DNA of 64,000 bases, from assembly GCF_020832325.1 (NCBI RefSeq), contig NZ_JAFIEU010000040.1, positions 43,065 through 107,064 on the forward strand, given 5' to 3'. The notes beneath the pieces are model-generated. The model was not told where the DNA came from. It saw only the letters and a list, made by a program, of their open reading frames with translations, and searched no databases. This DNA is from Lunatimonas sp. GTDB taxonomy: Bacteria; Bacteroidota; Bacteroidia; Cytophagales; Cyclobacteriaceae. Positions 36,501-43,861 of the stretch are shown one piece after another. The translations under genes were made by a program, and so were the position numbers. Positions within the stretch are counted from its first letter, which is position 1; every line of letters begins with the position of its first letter.

Positions 36501-36592
36501 CACAGGTAGAAACATTAGGTGGACGAATTGAAATTGATAGTGAAATAAATAAAGGAACCACATTTACAATCAGCTTTGAAAGACCAAATTAA
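33548..36592 (+). CDS. Cytoplasmic six-PAS sensor histidine kinase
   Basis: 1014 residues without membrane segments. About six PAS folds: ~25-125 (FIWKKKDEDYTLVDYTEEA), ~140-255 (FIEGSPAALAMLDTEM), ~275-395 (KLGSWETNLLDLTVNWS, PAS_3 type), ~405-525 (AELGVWDWNLQTNELIW, PAS_3), ~535-650 (ASDAFSIGTITDGKLLEVN) and ~660-780 (DASTIVAITDAKGKIIHTN). Several end in the PAC signature DITERR/DITDRR. The dimerisation domain carries His803 in SYIVSHNLRAPVANI; the ATPase domain shows YNLISNSIKYK (N box), FKDNGIGIDL (G1) and GKGMGLFMVKTQVE (G2). It phosphorylates a partner, most likely the small response regulator 13 bases downstream. The gene is visibly more AT-rich than its neighbours. Confidence 0.95.
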   Translation: MKGYEGNPPIKDEISRDVYLNLFQKLKSPSFIWKKKDEDYTLVDYTEEALNYFQESGKPFHGKKSSELLAQCIEMHQDLETCTKNQLDIEREYSFTNTGFEKEKRVKVYYKCLNSDFTFVQLEEVKIAEENYSKNVKELLKFIEGSPAALAMLDTEMCYLARSDKWIADYNLIGKELIGKSHYEIFPEIGAEWKKIHQECLKGKADKRDEDYFIRQDGSIDWVRWEIRPWFQDNGEVGGIILFTELITEKKRIEKELKDQVIRSETNEAKLIEAQMVSKLGSWETNLLDLTVNWSPETYKIFELDPRAFQPTHESFLDFVHPDDRDMVHHKFIASFNTKNYNSVEHRIITAKGNIKIVEERWKILYDESGKPLRTFGTCQDITERRLIQQELLETKKISEENEYRLTLAVEAAELGVWDWNLQTNELIWDNRMYALHGFTENETKNTFEHWAHTLHPEDKSAVITELEQAKREERKFDSSFRIVKPNGQIAYIKAAGIFLKNELGLPYRMIGMNRDITELVNSIKNTEESEEKFRLAFMTASDAFSIGTITDGKLLEVNDKYFDIFGYTREECIHKTSQELNLYKNQEDRARILHELKTKGYVKDLELEGRKKNGQTVFVSMSVNYFTANGEDYLIGCIRDITDRRKAEQKQIANLKIIADYRNALDASTIVAITDAKGKIIHTNENFCKISKYTSEELIGQDHRLINSGYHSKDFIKTLWKTISSGKTWKGEFKNRAKDGSFYWVDTTIVPFLNEKGKPVKYIAIRSDITDRKIAEDERQKIMNDLIQRNRDLEQFSYIVSHNLRAPVANIIGISNLLLDSTLDQDQKDQLNIGLKKSIQGLDMTLKDLSYILQKKHEIHENKVTVNLTNLVENIQESIQNLINKEGAVFIVNFNEIDEIKTIKSYLHSIFYNLISNSIKYKQKAVNPIIEIKSQLSEKNIIITFKDNGIGIDLTKKKDQIFGLYKRFHFHTEGKGMGLFMVKTQVETLGGRIEIDSEINKGTTFTISFERPN

Positions 36593-36605
36593 TTAGATAG
36601 TTTAT

Positions 36606-36995
36606 ATGAAATCAGAACCTCAATTTATGCTATTGGATGATGATCCAATCAATAACATGTTCAATAAAATGATTATCAAGAAGATATATCCGGACGCGTC
36701 TCTAATTGCCTTTGAAGAGCCACTAAAGGCGTTAGAATATCTAGAACATTCATTCGATCGTTCGTCTGTTGAGAAAACAACTCTCCTTCTAGATATTAAT
36801 ATGCCCGTAATGTCTGGATGGGAATTCATGGAAGAATTTGAGAACCTTGAGACCGCTATTAAAGAAAGAATAGTTATCTATATACTTTCTTCCTCCATAG
36901 ATCCTAGGGATATCGAAAAAGCAAAAGACAACACGCATGTGATAAATTTTATTGAAAAACCATTATCCGCTGATTTTCTCAAATCTCTGGTATAA
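36606..36995 (+). CDS. Single-domain response regulator (CheY/Rcp1-like)
   Basis: 129 residues, one receiver domain only. Acidic pocket LLDDDP (residues 10-14), phospho-acceptor Asp63 in LLLDINMPVMSGWEF, switch Ser around 95-97 (ILSSSID), and Lys118 in NFIEKPLS. No output domain, so it acts by protein contact or in a phosphorelay. It directly follows the PAS kinase gene and shares its AT-rich composition. Confidence 0.95.
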   Translation: MKSEPQFMLLDDDPINNMFNKMIIKKIYPDASLIAFEEPLKALEYLEHSFDRSSVEKTTLLLDINMPVMSGWEFMEEFENLETAIKERIVIYILSSSIDPRDIEKAKDNTHVINFIEKPLSADFLKSLV

Positions 36996-37160
36996 AATAC
37001 GTTGTATGGCCCTGACAAAATTGAAAAGAACTAAGCCTTGGATCGAAGAACTATCCATCAAGCAAAATTGTCGGAACAGATGGGGCATGCCGAGCCTCAT
37101 TGATTGAGAATTTTGTCTATATTTACAACGGGTCGGATCTTTTGTTCGTCCTTGGTTTTG

Positions 37161-37880
37161 ATGGAGGCTCTATTAGAAGGCATGGTTTCCCAATTCTCCT
37201 ACCTAGCATGGTTTGGGGTGACGATTCTTTATTTTTTACTCCTCTATTTTGGCCTGGGAAGCCTATTTCTCAGGGCGTGTAAATTCCTGGCCCGAAAAGA
37301 TCTGCTCCAAATAATTGATACCCGAGAGACCTCTAGCCGTCAGCGTCGGTTTGAGATTCGCCACTCCCTGAAATCCATCGTCATCTTTGGATTCTCTTCC
37401 CTTCCCATTATCTACCTGATTCGGATGGACTTTATCTACCTGCTGCCAAACACGTGGATAAATATCCTCTGGGGCCTAATCCTACTGACGCTTTGGAACG
37501 AGGTCCACTTCTATGTGATCCACCGGATCATGCACCTCAAGCCTATGATGCAACATATTCACTACATCCATCACCGATCCACAGTCCCCACCGTCTATTC
37601 GGTGTACAGTTTCCACTGGCTGGAGGCATTCTTACTGAGTACGGTGCCTCTGACCATTGTTCCATTTATCCCTATGCCTATTGTAGCAGTATTTCTCTAC
37701 CCTACAGTCAGTATCCTGCTGAACTTTGCAGGGCATTGCAATTACCGGTTTGGCACTGGCAGGGGCAATAGCTGGCGACTATTTGGCACGGCTCATCACG
37801 AGCACCACAGCAAGGGAAGGAAGAATTATGGTTTTGCCCTAAACCTTCTGGATAAGCTGTTTTCCAAACCAACGAAATAA
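37161..37880 (+). CDS. Sterol desaturase / fatty acid hydroxylase family membrane protein
   Basis: The track start at 37104 is a TTG; I prefer the ATG at 37161 (MEALLEGMVSQFSYLAWF), 239 residues (ATG 37182 is also possible). Several membrane helices (YLAWFGVTILYFLLLYFGLG, SIVIFGFSSLPIIYLI, TWINILWGLILLTLW, VPLTIVPFIPMPIVAVFLYP) surround the di-iron histidine clusters HFYVIHRIMH, HYIHHRS, HCNYR and AHHEHHSKGRKNYGF. The family inserts hydroxyl groups or double bonds into lipids (sterols, fatty acids, carotenoids). It is the first gene of a three-gene run: 3 bases separate it from the ketoacyl-synthase fusion. Inference: it modifies the lipid product of that enzyme. Confidence 0.9.
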   Translation: MEALLEGMVSQFSYLAWFGVTILYFLLLYFGLGSLFLRACKFLARKDLLQIIDTRETSSRQRRFEIRHSLKSIVIFGFSSLPIIYLIRMDFIYLLPNTWINILWGLILLTLWNEVHFYVIHRIMHLKPMMQHIHYIHHRSTVPTVYSVYSFHWLEAFLLSTVPLTIVPFIPMPIVAVFLYPTVSILLNFAGHCNYRFGTGRGNSWRLFGTAHHEHHSKGRKNYGFALNLLDKLFSKPTK

Positions 37881-37883
37881 CCC

Positions 37884-39734
37884 ATGCAAGAAGTATATAT
37901 CACCAGTTCAGGCTCCTTCCTCCCCAATTCACCTATTAGCAATGCGGAAATGGAAGATTTTCTGGGCCGTATCCATGGAAAAGATAGCCGAAACCGAGAG
38001 CGCATACTAAAACAAAATGGCATCCAGACACGCTATTATGCCCTGGATAAGCAGCAGCAATCTACCCATTCCAACGCCGAGCTGGCCGCACAGGCCATCC
38101 GAACGGCACTGGAGAGAAGCCGCCTGCGGGCCAGCGAGATCGACTTATTGTGTACGGGAACCACCCAAGGGGATCTGCCCATACCGGGATTTGCCAGCAT
38201 GGTGCATGCCGGTCTGGATTTGGGTACCTGCGAGGTTTCCAGCCACCAAAGTGTATGCGCCAGCGGTATCATGGCACTAAAAAATGCGTATTCCCAGATT
38301 AAATGCGGAGAAAAACAGAACGCCCTATCCGTGGGGAGCGAATTTGCAAGCAGGATGTTCAAAGCCTCCCGCTTTGAGGCCCAAGGGACGGATGCCCTTC
38401 CCTTTTCCGTGGAATTCCTCCGCTGGATGCTTTCCGATGGTGCAGGGGCATTCGTATTGCAAAACCAGAAAAATGAATCCGGGATATCCTTGAAGATCGA
38501 CTGGATTGAATTGAAATCCCACGCCCATGAGTTTCCGGTGTGCATGTTTACCGGGAAAACAGACAACAAAAACGAAACCGAAAAAACCTGGCTGGACTAC
38601 CCCAGCTATGAAGAGGCCTCAGCCGCCGGAGCCATCAATCTCCGGCAGGATGCTCGCCTGCTGGATAGCCTGGTAAAAACCGGTGTAGCCCACTATTTTG
38701 AATTGATCAACCAGGGGAAAATCCAACCAGCGGGCATAGACTGGTTTTGCTGCCATTACTCCTCGGAGGTCTTTAAGGGCCCCATCAAAGAGTTGATGAT
38801 CAAGGGTGGCGGAGAAATCCCTGACGCGAAATGGTTTAGCAACCTTCCTACCAAGGGAAATACCGGCGCTGCTTCCATCTACATCATGTTGGATGAGTTG
38901 CTGTATTCGGACAGGCTACAAGCCGGCGACCGCATCCTGTGCATGGTGCCCGAAAGCGGCCGTTTCATTACTTCTTTTATGCACCTCACGGTGGTCGGGG
39001 AGGATAAAGCCGAAAAGAAGCCCTATACGACCCGGGAAATTGAATCTCCGGAACTAAACCTTGCCAAAAACGAAACCTCCGAGTGGCTCATTCGGAATCT
39101 TGCGCAGGTCTGGATTGATTTTGAGACCGAATTGCTCCAGGTGCCCGTCGTCGCCAAGATCCATCAGGGAAATCTCAGTCTGGCCGACTACAAGCTGCTC
39201 CTGACCGACCTGCGCCAACAGGTAATCGATGGCTCTCAGTGGATCTCCCGGGCCGCATCCCATATCGACATTGGGTTGTTTGAGCTGCGGTCGGCCTTTA
39301 TCAAACATACCGCTGCCGAACACAAGGACTATCAACTGCTCGAACGGAATTTTGAGGCCCTCGGAGAGGATCTCGAGACCATCCGAAGCGGTGAGAAAAA
39401 CATCGGTACCGTGGCCCTCACCTCCTTCGTTTTTCAACAGGCCAGTAAACCAAACCCCATCGATTTGCTGGGGGCCATGTTTATCATCGAGGGCATTGGC
39501 AAACGACTGGCCGGCTATTGGGGAAGGATGATCCAGGAACAACTCCACCTTAGAGACGATCAGGTATCCTTCTTTACCTACCACGGCGTGGCAGATGAAA
39601 ATCACTTTCATAACCTAGAAAAGGCCTTGGAGCACCCGCTTATGAACCTAGACTTGGCCAAGCGAATCGTGAAAACGGCCAAAACTACTGCTAAACTCTA
39701 CGCCATGCAGCTCAATGAGCTAGGCAACTACTGA
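37884..39734 (+). CDS. Fusion of beta-ketoacyl-ACP synthase III-like and heme-oxygenase-like diiron (HDO-type) domains
   Basis: 616 residues. Residues 1-~375 are a KAS III/FabH-type thiolase fold with a complete triad: Cys125 (HQSVCASGIMA), His291 (WFCCHYSSEVF) and Asn326 (LPTKGNTGAASIYIMLDEL). After a short linker (~376-400) comes an all-helical domain (~400-616): WIDFETELLQVPVVAKIHQGNL, HTAAEHKDYQLLERNFEALGED, MFIIEGIGKRLAGYW and YHGVADENHFHNLEKAL. The spacing of Glu416, His427, Glu536, His568, Asp571 and His574 fits a heme-oxygenase-like diiron oxidase (UndA/BesC-like fold). KAS III condenses acyl-CoA with malonyl-ACP; HDO enzymes decarboxylate or oxidise fatty acids or amino acids. A single polypeptide could therefore make and oxidise an acyl chain. 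I recognise the parts, not the combination, and the diiron assignment of the second half is inference. Confidence 0.85.
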   Translation: MQEVYITSSGSFLPNSPISNAEMEDFLGRIHGKDSRNRERILKQNGIQTRYYALDKQQQSTHSNAELAAQAIRTALERSRLRASEIDLLCTGTTQGDLPIPGFASMVHAGLDLGTCEVSSHQSVCASGIMALKNAYSQIKCGEKQNALSVGSEFASRMFKASRFEAQGTDALPFSVEFLRWMLSDGAGAFVLQNQKNESGISLKIDWIELKSHAHEFPVCMFTGKTDNKNETEKTWLDYPSYEEASAAGAINLRQDARLLDSLVKTGVAHYFELINQGKIQPAGIDWFCCHYSSEVFKGPIKELMIKGGGEIPDAKWFSNLPTKGNTGAASIYIMLDELLYSDRLQAGDRILCMVPESGRFITSFMHLTVVGEDKAEKKPYTTREIESPELNLAKNETSEWLIRNLAQVWIDFETELLQVPVVAKIHQGNLSLADYKLLLTDLRQQVIDGSQWISRAASHIDIGLFELRSAFIKHTAAEHKDYQLLERNFEALGEDLETIRSGEKNIGTVALTSFVFQQASKPNPIDLLGAMFIIEGIGKRLAGYWGRMIQEQLHLRDDQVSFFTYHGVADENHFHNLEKALEHPLMNLDLAKRIVKTAKTTAKLYAMQLNELGNY

Positions 39735-39753
39735 TCAACCAAACGACGACACC

Positions 39754-40632
39754 ATGGATAATTTAACCCACGACGAAAGAGACCCGAACCCCTGGCTGGC
39801 CCTCTACCTCGACGATAGTATTCCGATTAACGCCACCACAAAGAGAGCCCTGATGCGGGACAATTCCTCCAAATCGGTGCGGTACCTGCTTCCCATCATA
39901 GAAGTTTGGTCCAAAGTCACCATGTTTTTTATCCATGTGTTCAAATATTTTGTGCCCCGTGGATTGAACTCCTCCCGTGTACTGCACCGGATTCTGGCAT
40001 GGGGCTTGAAGAACTTTGTGAGTCCAGATGCCAATTTGCTTATTTTTAGGCACTTCCATGTGGGCACCGAGATCCTACAGTTTATCGCGGGAAATGTGCC
40101 TGGGGTATCCTTGGCAGGAAATCCCCTCAAACCGAAAGATTTTGATAGCATCAAGGAGGATCTGTTTTTGAAGCACGATTTAAATCTCTATAATTTTGTC
40201 ATCAACCTAAACAGGCAATTAAAGGAAAGGGGGCTAACGATCCGCCCCCCGGAAAAATTAAACCTAAGCATGATCACCGAGGACCAGTTTGACCACATCG
40301 AATTTCCAAACCGATGGACCAACGTCTTGGATCTGCGTTCGGCTATAGAGTTGTTTACGCCATTTTACCAGCTTTTTCTGACGGCCAATGACTTCGTGCG
40401 TGCTTCCAATTCCCTGCAATTGGATGAAACCATCGCTATTTATACGTCCCAGATACTGGGAACACCCGCCCACTTGGGGTTGGTAAACAACAAGCACCCT
40501 ATGGTGCCGGAAACAACCTATAGCGCGGCCTATCGATTGGTATTACATGGCCTGGCTGCCGAAACACTGCATGAAATTCTCGTTAAAATGAAGCTGAGCA
40601 AACTGAGTGACGGAATCATTACGCCACATTAA
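39754..40632 (+). CDS. Unrecognised 292-residue protein of the ketoacyl-synthase operon
   Basis: 292 residues, start 19 bases after the fusion gene, so almost certainly co-transcribed. No signal peptide. One moderately hydrophobic stretch (TMFFIHVFKYFVP) and otherwise mixed helices. Notable conserved-looking parts are LLIFRHFHVGTEILQFIAGNVPG, a His-rich segment, LFLKHDLNLYNFVINLNRQL, and IEFPNRWTNVLDLRSAIELFTPFYQLFLTANDFVRASNSLQLDE. I see no nucleotide-binding or known catalytic motif and do not recognise the family. By context it is a partner or further enzyme in a lipid or polyketide-like pathway. Its end overlaps the convergent metallo-beta-lactamase gene by 4 bases. Confidence 0.85.
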   Translation: MDNLTHDERDPNPWLALYLDDSIPINATTKRALMRDNSSKSVRYLLPIIEVWSKVTMFFIHVFKYFVPRGLNSSRVLHRILAWGLKNFVSPDANLLIFRHFHVGTEILQFIAGNVPGVSLAGNPLKPKDFDSIKEDLFLKHDLNLYNFVINLNRQLKERGLTIRPPEKLNLSMITEDQFDHIEFPNRWTNVLDLRSAIELFTPFYQLFLTANDFVRASNSLQLDETIAIYTSQILGTPAHLGLVNNKHPMVPETTYSAAYRLVLHGLAAETLHEILVKMKLSKLSDGIITPH

Positions 40633-41426
40633 TCGGCGTTGGGAACCCTACCCTCACCGAAATGCCTGGTCTTAAAGAGTTCAAGGGTATAGTCAAGAAG
40701 CGCACCATCACCGAAAGCCCCGTGGCCCGGCACCACTACCTTGACTTCCGGAAATCTCTTTTTGATCCGCTCCACGGTGTGAGACCACGCGAATACATTG
40801 GCGTCTCCTAGAAATCCTTTTTGTGCGCCGAGCTCCTTAACCAGGCAGCCTCCAAACAAAATATCCTCACTAGAAAAATATACCACCACGTTGTCCGCCG
40901 TGTGCCCCTCCCCATAATGCGTAGCCAGAATGGTTTTATCCCCCACTTTGAGTAAAAGTGAATCCGCAAAACCATGCTGGGGCAGGGCAAAGTTGTTTTC
41001 CGCAGCAAACTGTATCGTTTGGTGGGAAGCATAGGAAGGAATCCCCCAACTTTCAAACACCGGCAGTCCTCCCAAGCAATCCTTGTGAAAATGGGTAGGA
41101 ACTACTCCTTTTACCTGAAAATCTGCGCTGTTTTGCAGCCATTCGATGAGTGCTTCCGAGCTTATGTCGTCTGTTGGCGTATCAAAGACGTAAGCCTCCC
41201 CTCCTCCCGTAAGTACGAGACCGTTGCAGGCAACCTTTCCAAAATCATCTGTTTGTAGATAAGAGGTATGGATGTAGGCATTTTCGGAAACCTGCGTGAC
41301 CACCAGTTCCTCCGATCGAAACAATTCTTGCGGAAAAATGGCTTGATTTGATGGTGTGTTACAAGCGACCATTGTGATAGCTACGCATGTAGCCGAAATG
41401 ACAAAAAGAGAATCTCTCATCCGCAT
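40629..41426 (-). CDS. Subclass B1 metallo-beta-lactamase, lipoprotein
   Basis: 265 residues. Signal peptide with lipobox TMVAC (Cys22), so membrane-anchored. All ligands of the two zinc sites of subclass B1 are present: His112, His114 and Asp116 (PTHFHKDCLGG), His175 (YGEGHTADN), Cys194 (ILFGGCLVKELGA) and His235 (VVPGHGAFGD); Lys197, three after the Cys, is the carboxylate-binding Lys of B1 enzymes such as BcII and NDM/IMP. FDTPTDD at 82-88 and GHTADNVVVYF are typical for the family. Established: B1 enzymes hydrolyse penicillins, cephalosporins and carbapenems. Inference: this is a chromosomal, species-specific enzyme of an environmental bacterium, as in many Bacteroidota. The lipid anchor is as in NDM. 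Its own activity is untested. Confidence 0.92.
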   Translation of the reverse strand: MRMRDSLFVISATCVAITMVACNTPSNQAIFPQELFRSEELVVTQVSENAYIHTSYLQTDDFGKVACNGLVLTGGGEAYVFDTPTDDISSEALIEWLQNSADFQVKGVVPTHFHKDCLGGLPVFESWGIPSYASHQTIQFAAENNFALPQHGFADSLLLKVGDKTILATHYGEGHTADNVVVYFSSEDILFGGCLVKELGAQKGFLGDANVFAWSHTVERIKKRFPEVKVVVPGHGAFGDGALLDYTLELFKTRHFGEGRVPNAD

Positions 41427-42088
41427 GTTATTTTTGTTGTTGAGTGGTTAAACAAGTGACTAGTTACATGGCGTAGGCTACTCAAGCATTTTTAGCGTAC
41501 TATTCCTGATAACTCCAATCAGAAATAAATATACTCAAGCAGCCGGAAATACAAAAACGAACATTCCTATGTGCTTTATACCTCCTTTTCGATTTTCCTT
41601 ACTCACTACTTTATAGGCATGGCTAACGTTCGAGATACTGATTAATGAGCGGGGTTAGGGTCGGTGTCCCTTGAATAAATTTCCTTCCCTAATAATTTCA
41701 TCTACCAGTTCAATAGTGTTTGAATTTCCCAAATCGTCTTGTACCTCTTTCTGCTTGATGTAATTAACTGCTTCGGAAAGCTTTCGGAGGGCTTTTACGA
41801 AGTTTGAAAAACGCTGTTCCCACCTGATATCTTTTTCATAACGTGCTTTTTTGTCTGTATCGCTTCCTGTAGCTGGAATACCTAAATCACATTCAGGTAT
41901 CCGCATATCAAGCTTTGTGGGTATCCTCTAGCTGTTCTACACCCTAAAAGAACTCCTGTACGAAAAAACGAAGATTTCAGAGTCTTTGAGTTCGTACCGT
42001 CATCGGCAAGGTTCCTATAATGCAGAGATTGGGTATTATCTTCGCTTTTAAGCTGGTATAATTGAGCGTGAAATTTGCCCAAAACAGG
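41427..42088. other. Intergenic region with a decayed gene
   Basis: 662 bases between the beta-lactamase and ggt genes. The only coding remnant I can support is the HEPN-type fragment listed separately (41655-41906). The ORF 41882-42082 minus has no recognisable content. Nothing else seen. Confidence 0.5.
41655..41906 (-). pseudogene. Truncated HEPN-type protein (nucleotidyltransferase substrate-binding, HI0074-like)
   Basis: 83 codons on the minus strand. KDIRWEQRFSNFVKALRKLSEAV is the typical opening of HI0074-family proteins (the HEPN partner of MNT nucleotidyltransferases in toxin-antitoxin modules), and IELVDEIIREG fits their second helix. Family members run to about 130-145 residues; here a stop follows soon after (NLFKGHRP), so about half is missing. 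The first ~20 residues (MRIPECDLGIPATG) are foreign to the family. No nucleotidyltransferase partner is present, so the module is decayed. Confidence 0.6.
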
Positions 42089-43786
42089 TCAATAACCCAC
42101 CGCCTGCCCATCTTTGCGCGACTCAGACGCGCCATAGTAAACCCCGTCCTTCAGCATGATGGCCTGGTACCCTCCATAGATTCCTTTGTCCATCCGGATC
42201 ACATGCCCCTTATCCATCAATTCGCTGATGGTTTCATAGGGAAATCCGGACTCGAGAAAGGTTTCGCCAAGTCCCGGCACCCTGCCTCCTCTTGCGGATG
42301 TGCCGGAATGAAAGATCCTGGGTGCATCACCGGCCTCCTGTAAGTTCATGCCAAAATCGATGAGGTTCATCACCACCTGCACATGACCGGGTACCTGCAT
42401 ATCCCCACCCATCAGCCCAAAGCTGATAAAGGGCTTACCTTCCTTGGTGATAAAGGCGGGAATGATGGTATGAAAAGGTCGCTTTCCCGCTGCATACTGA
42501 TTGATATGGCCTTCTTCCAGCACAAAGCCCGAGCCCCGGTTTTGCAGAATAAAGCCTAACCCATCTGGTACCACCCGGGAGCCTAATCCTGAAGACAAAC
42601 TCTGAATCAGCGAAACCATGTTGCCCTCCTTGTCTGCCACGGTCAGGTACACCGTGTGATCCCCTGCACTCAAACCGGGATGGTATTCCCCAGCTTTTCC
42701 AGGATGGATAAGTGCACGTCTCTTTGCCGCATACTCCTTAGACAGCAGCTCTTCTAGCGGGATATCGCCAAAATCCGGATCTCCGTAGAACTTTGCCATA
42801 TCTTCAAATGCCAATTTCTTGGCCTCCAAAAAGTGGTGCACATGCGCTACACTTCCATAGGACATCCCGGACATATCGAAACCTTCTAGGATATTGAGCA
42901 TCTGCAGGACAGAGATGCCCTGTCCATTCGGGGGCAGTTCCCACACATCGTATCCCCGGTAATTGACCGAAACGGGCTCTACCCAAACCGGCTGATTGTT
43001 CGCCAAGTCTTCCTCTGTTAAGTATCCACCCTGTTCTTTTACATAGTCAGCAATGGTTTTGGCTACCGCACCCCGGTAAAACCCATCTCTAGCCTCTCTC
43101 CCTATAATTTCTAGGGTTTTGGCGAGATCCGGGTTTTTAAGGATTTCACCCTTTCTCGGAAATCGGCCATCGGTAAAAAAGACCTTTTTGAATGAGGGGT
43201 TATCAGATCTCTGAACACCTTCTTCAACAGTCTGAAAGAAATCCGCCACTTCCGAGGTAACCGGGATACCTGCATGGGCATATGAAACAGTAGGAGCCAT
43301 CAGACGGGCAAAATCCAGTACACCAAATTTCTCGTGAAGAGCAACCCACCCGTCCACACAGCCGGGCGTGGTAATGGAAAGGGGACCGCCTCGATAGCTC
43401 CTTCCCTGATCTACTTCAGCCTTCAGCTGCGCATAGCTGAGCGATGCCGGAGATTTCCCGCTAGCATTGAGACCAAACAACTTCTGCTCCTTCGCAGACC
43501 ACACGATGGCGAAGAGGTCCCCACCGATACCGTTCATAGCCGGGTCGGCCAACCCCAAAAAGGCATTGGCAGCAATAGCTGCATCTACCGCGCTACCCCC
43601 ATCCTTCAGCACGTCCAAGGCTATCTGACTGGCTATCGGATGATTGGTAGCAGCCATCCCATTTTGAGCCAACACCTCCGACCTAGTGGCAAAGGACCTA
43701 CCGGAAAGACGGTCCTGCGAATGCAACCCAGAGAGTCCAATACAACATAAAGCAATAAGGATACAAGTTGTTTTGATCAATTTCAT
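42089..43786 (-). CDS. ggt: Gamma-glutamyltransferase
   Basis: 565 residues. Signal peptide (LIALCCIGLSGLHSQ), so periplasmic. The N-terminal part carries MAATNHPIASQIALDVLKDGGSAVDAAIAANAFLGL, the substrate-side signature. Autoprocessing/nucleophile Thr lies in GDHTVYLTVADKEGNMVSLIQS, followed by SGLGSRVVPDGLGFILQNRG, which makes the small subunit start. The end, FGLMGGDMQVPGHVQVVMNLIDFGMN, is standard for the bacterial Ggt/cephalosporin-acylase-like group. It cleaves gamma-glutamyl bonds of glutathione and similar peptides. It lies 75 bases downstream of an SDR gene; no functional link seen. Confidence 0.95.
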   Translation of the reverse strand: MKLIKTTCILIALCCIGLSGLHSQDRLSGRSFATRSEVLAQNGMAATNHPIASQIALDVLKDGGSAVDAAIAANAFLGLADPAMNGIGGDLFAIVWSAKEQKLFGLNASGKSPASLSYAQLKAEVDQGRSYRGGPLSITTPGCVDGWVALHEKFGVLDFARLMAPTVSYAHAGIPVTSEVADFFQTVEEGVQRSDNPSFKKVFFTDGRFPRKGEILKNPDLAKTLEIIGREARDGFYRGAVAKTIADYVKEQGGYLTEEDLANNQPVWVEPVSVNYRGYDVWELPPNGQGISVLQMLNILEGFDMSGMSYGSVAHVHHFLEAKKLAFEDMAKFYGDPDFGDIPLEELLSKEYAAKRRALIHPGKAGEYHPGLSAGDHTVYLTVADKEGNMVSLIQSLSSGLGSRVVPDGLGFILQNRGSGFVLEEGHINQYAAGKRPFHTIIPAFITKEGKPFISFGLMGGDMQVPGHVQVVMNLIDFGMNLQEAGDAPRIFHSGTSARGGRVPGLGETFLESGFPYETISELMDKGHVIRMDKGIYGGYQAIMLKDGVYYGASESRKDGQAVGY

Positions 43787-43861
43787 AAGCGTAAAGGCTT
43801 TATTTCAGACGAGTAACGATTCGGTTCAATCTAAGCAAAAACTGGTTGACGAGAGGCCCCA

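Noticed and set aside
38036-38569. 177-residue minus-strand ORF opposite the ketoacyl synthase fusion
   Set aside because: Antisense shadow of a gene with a clear catalytic triad.
41882-42082. 66-residue minus-strand ORF before the HEPN remnant
   Set aside because: No recognisable content and a different frame from the remnant; likely chance.
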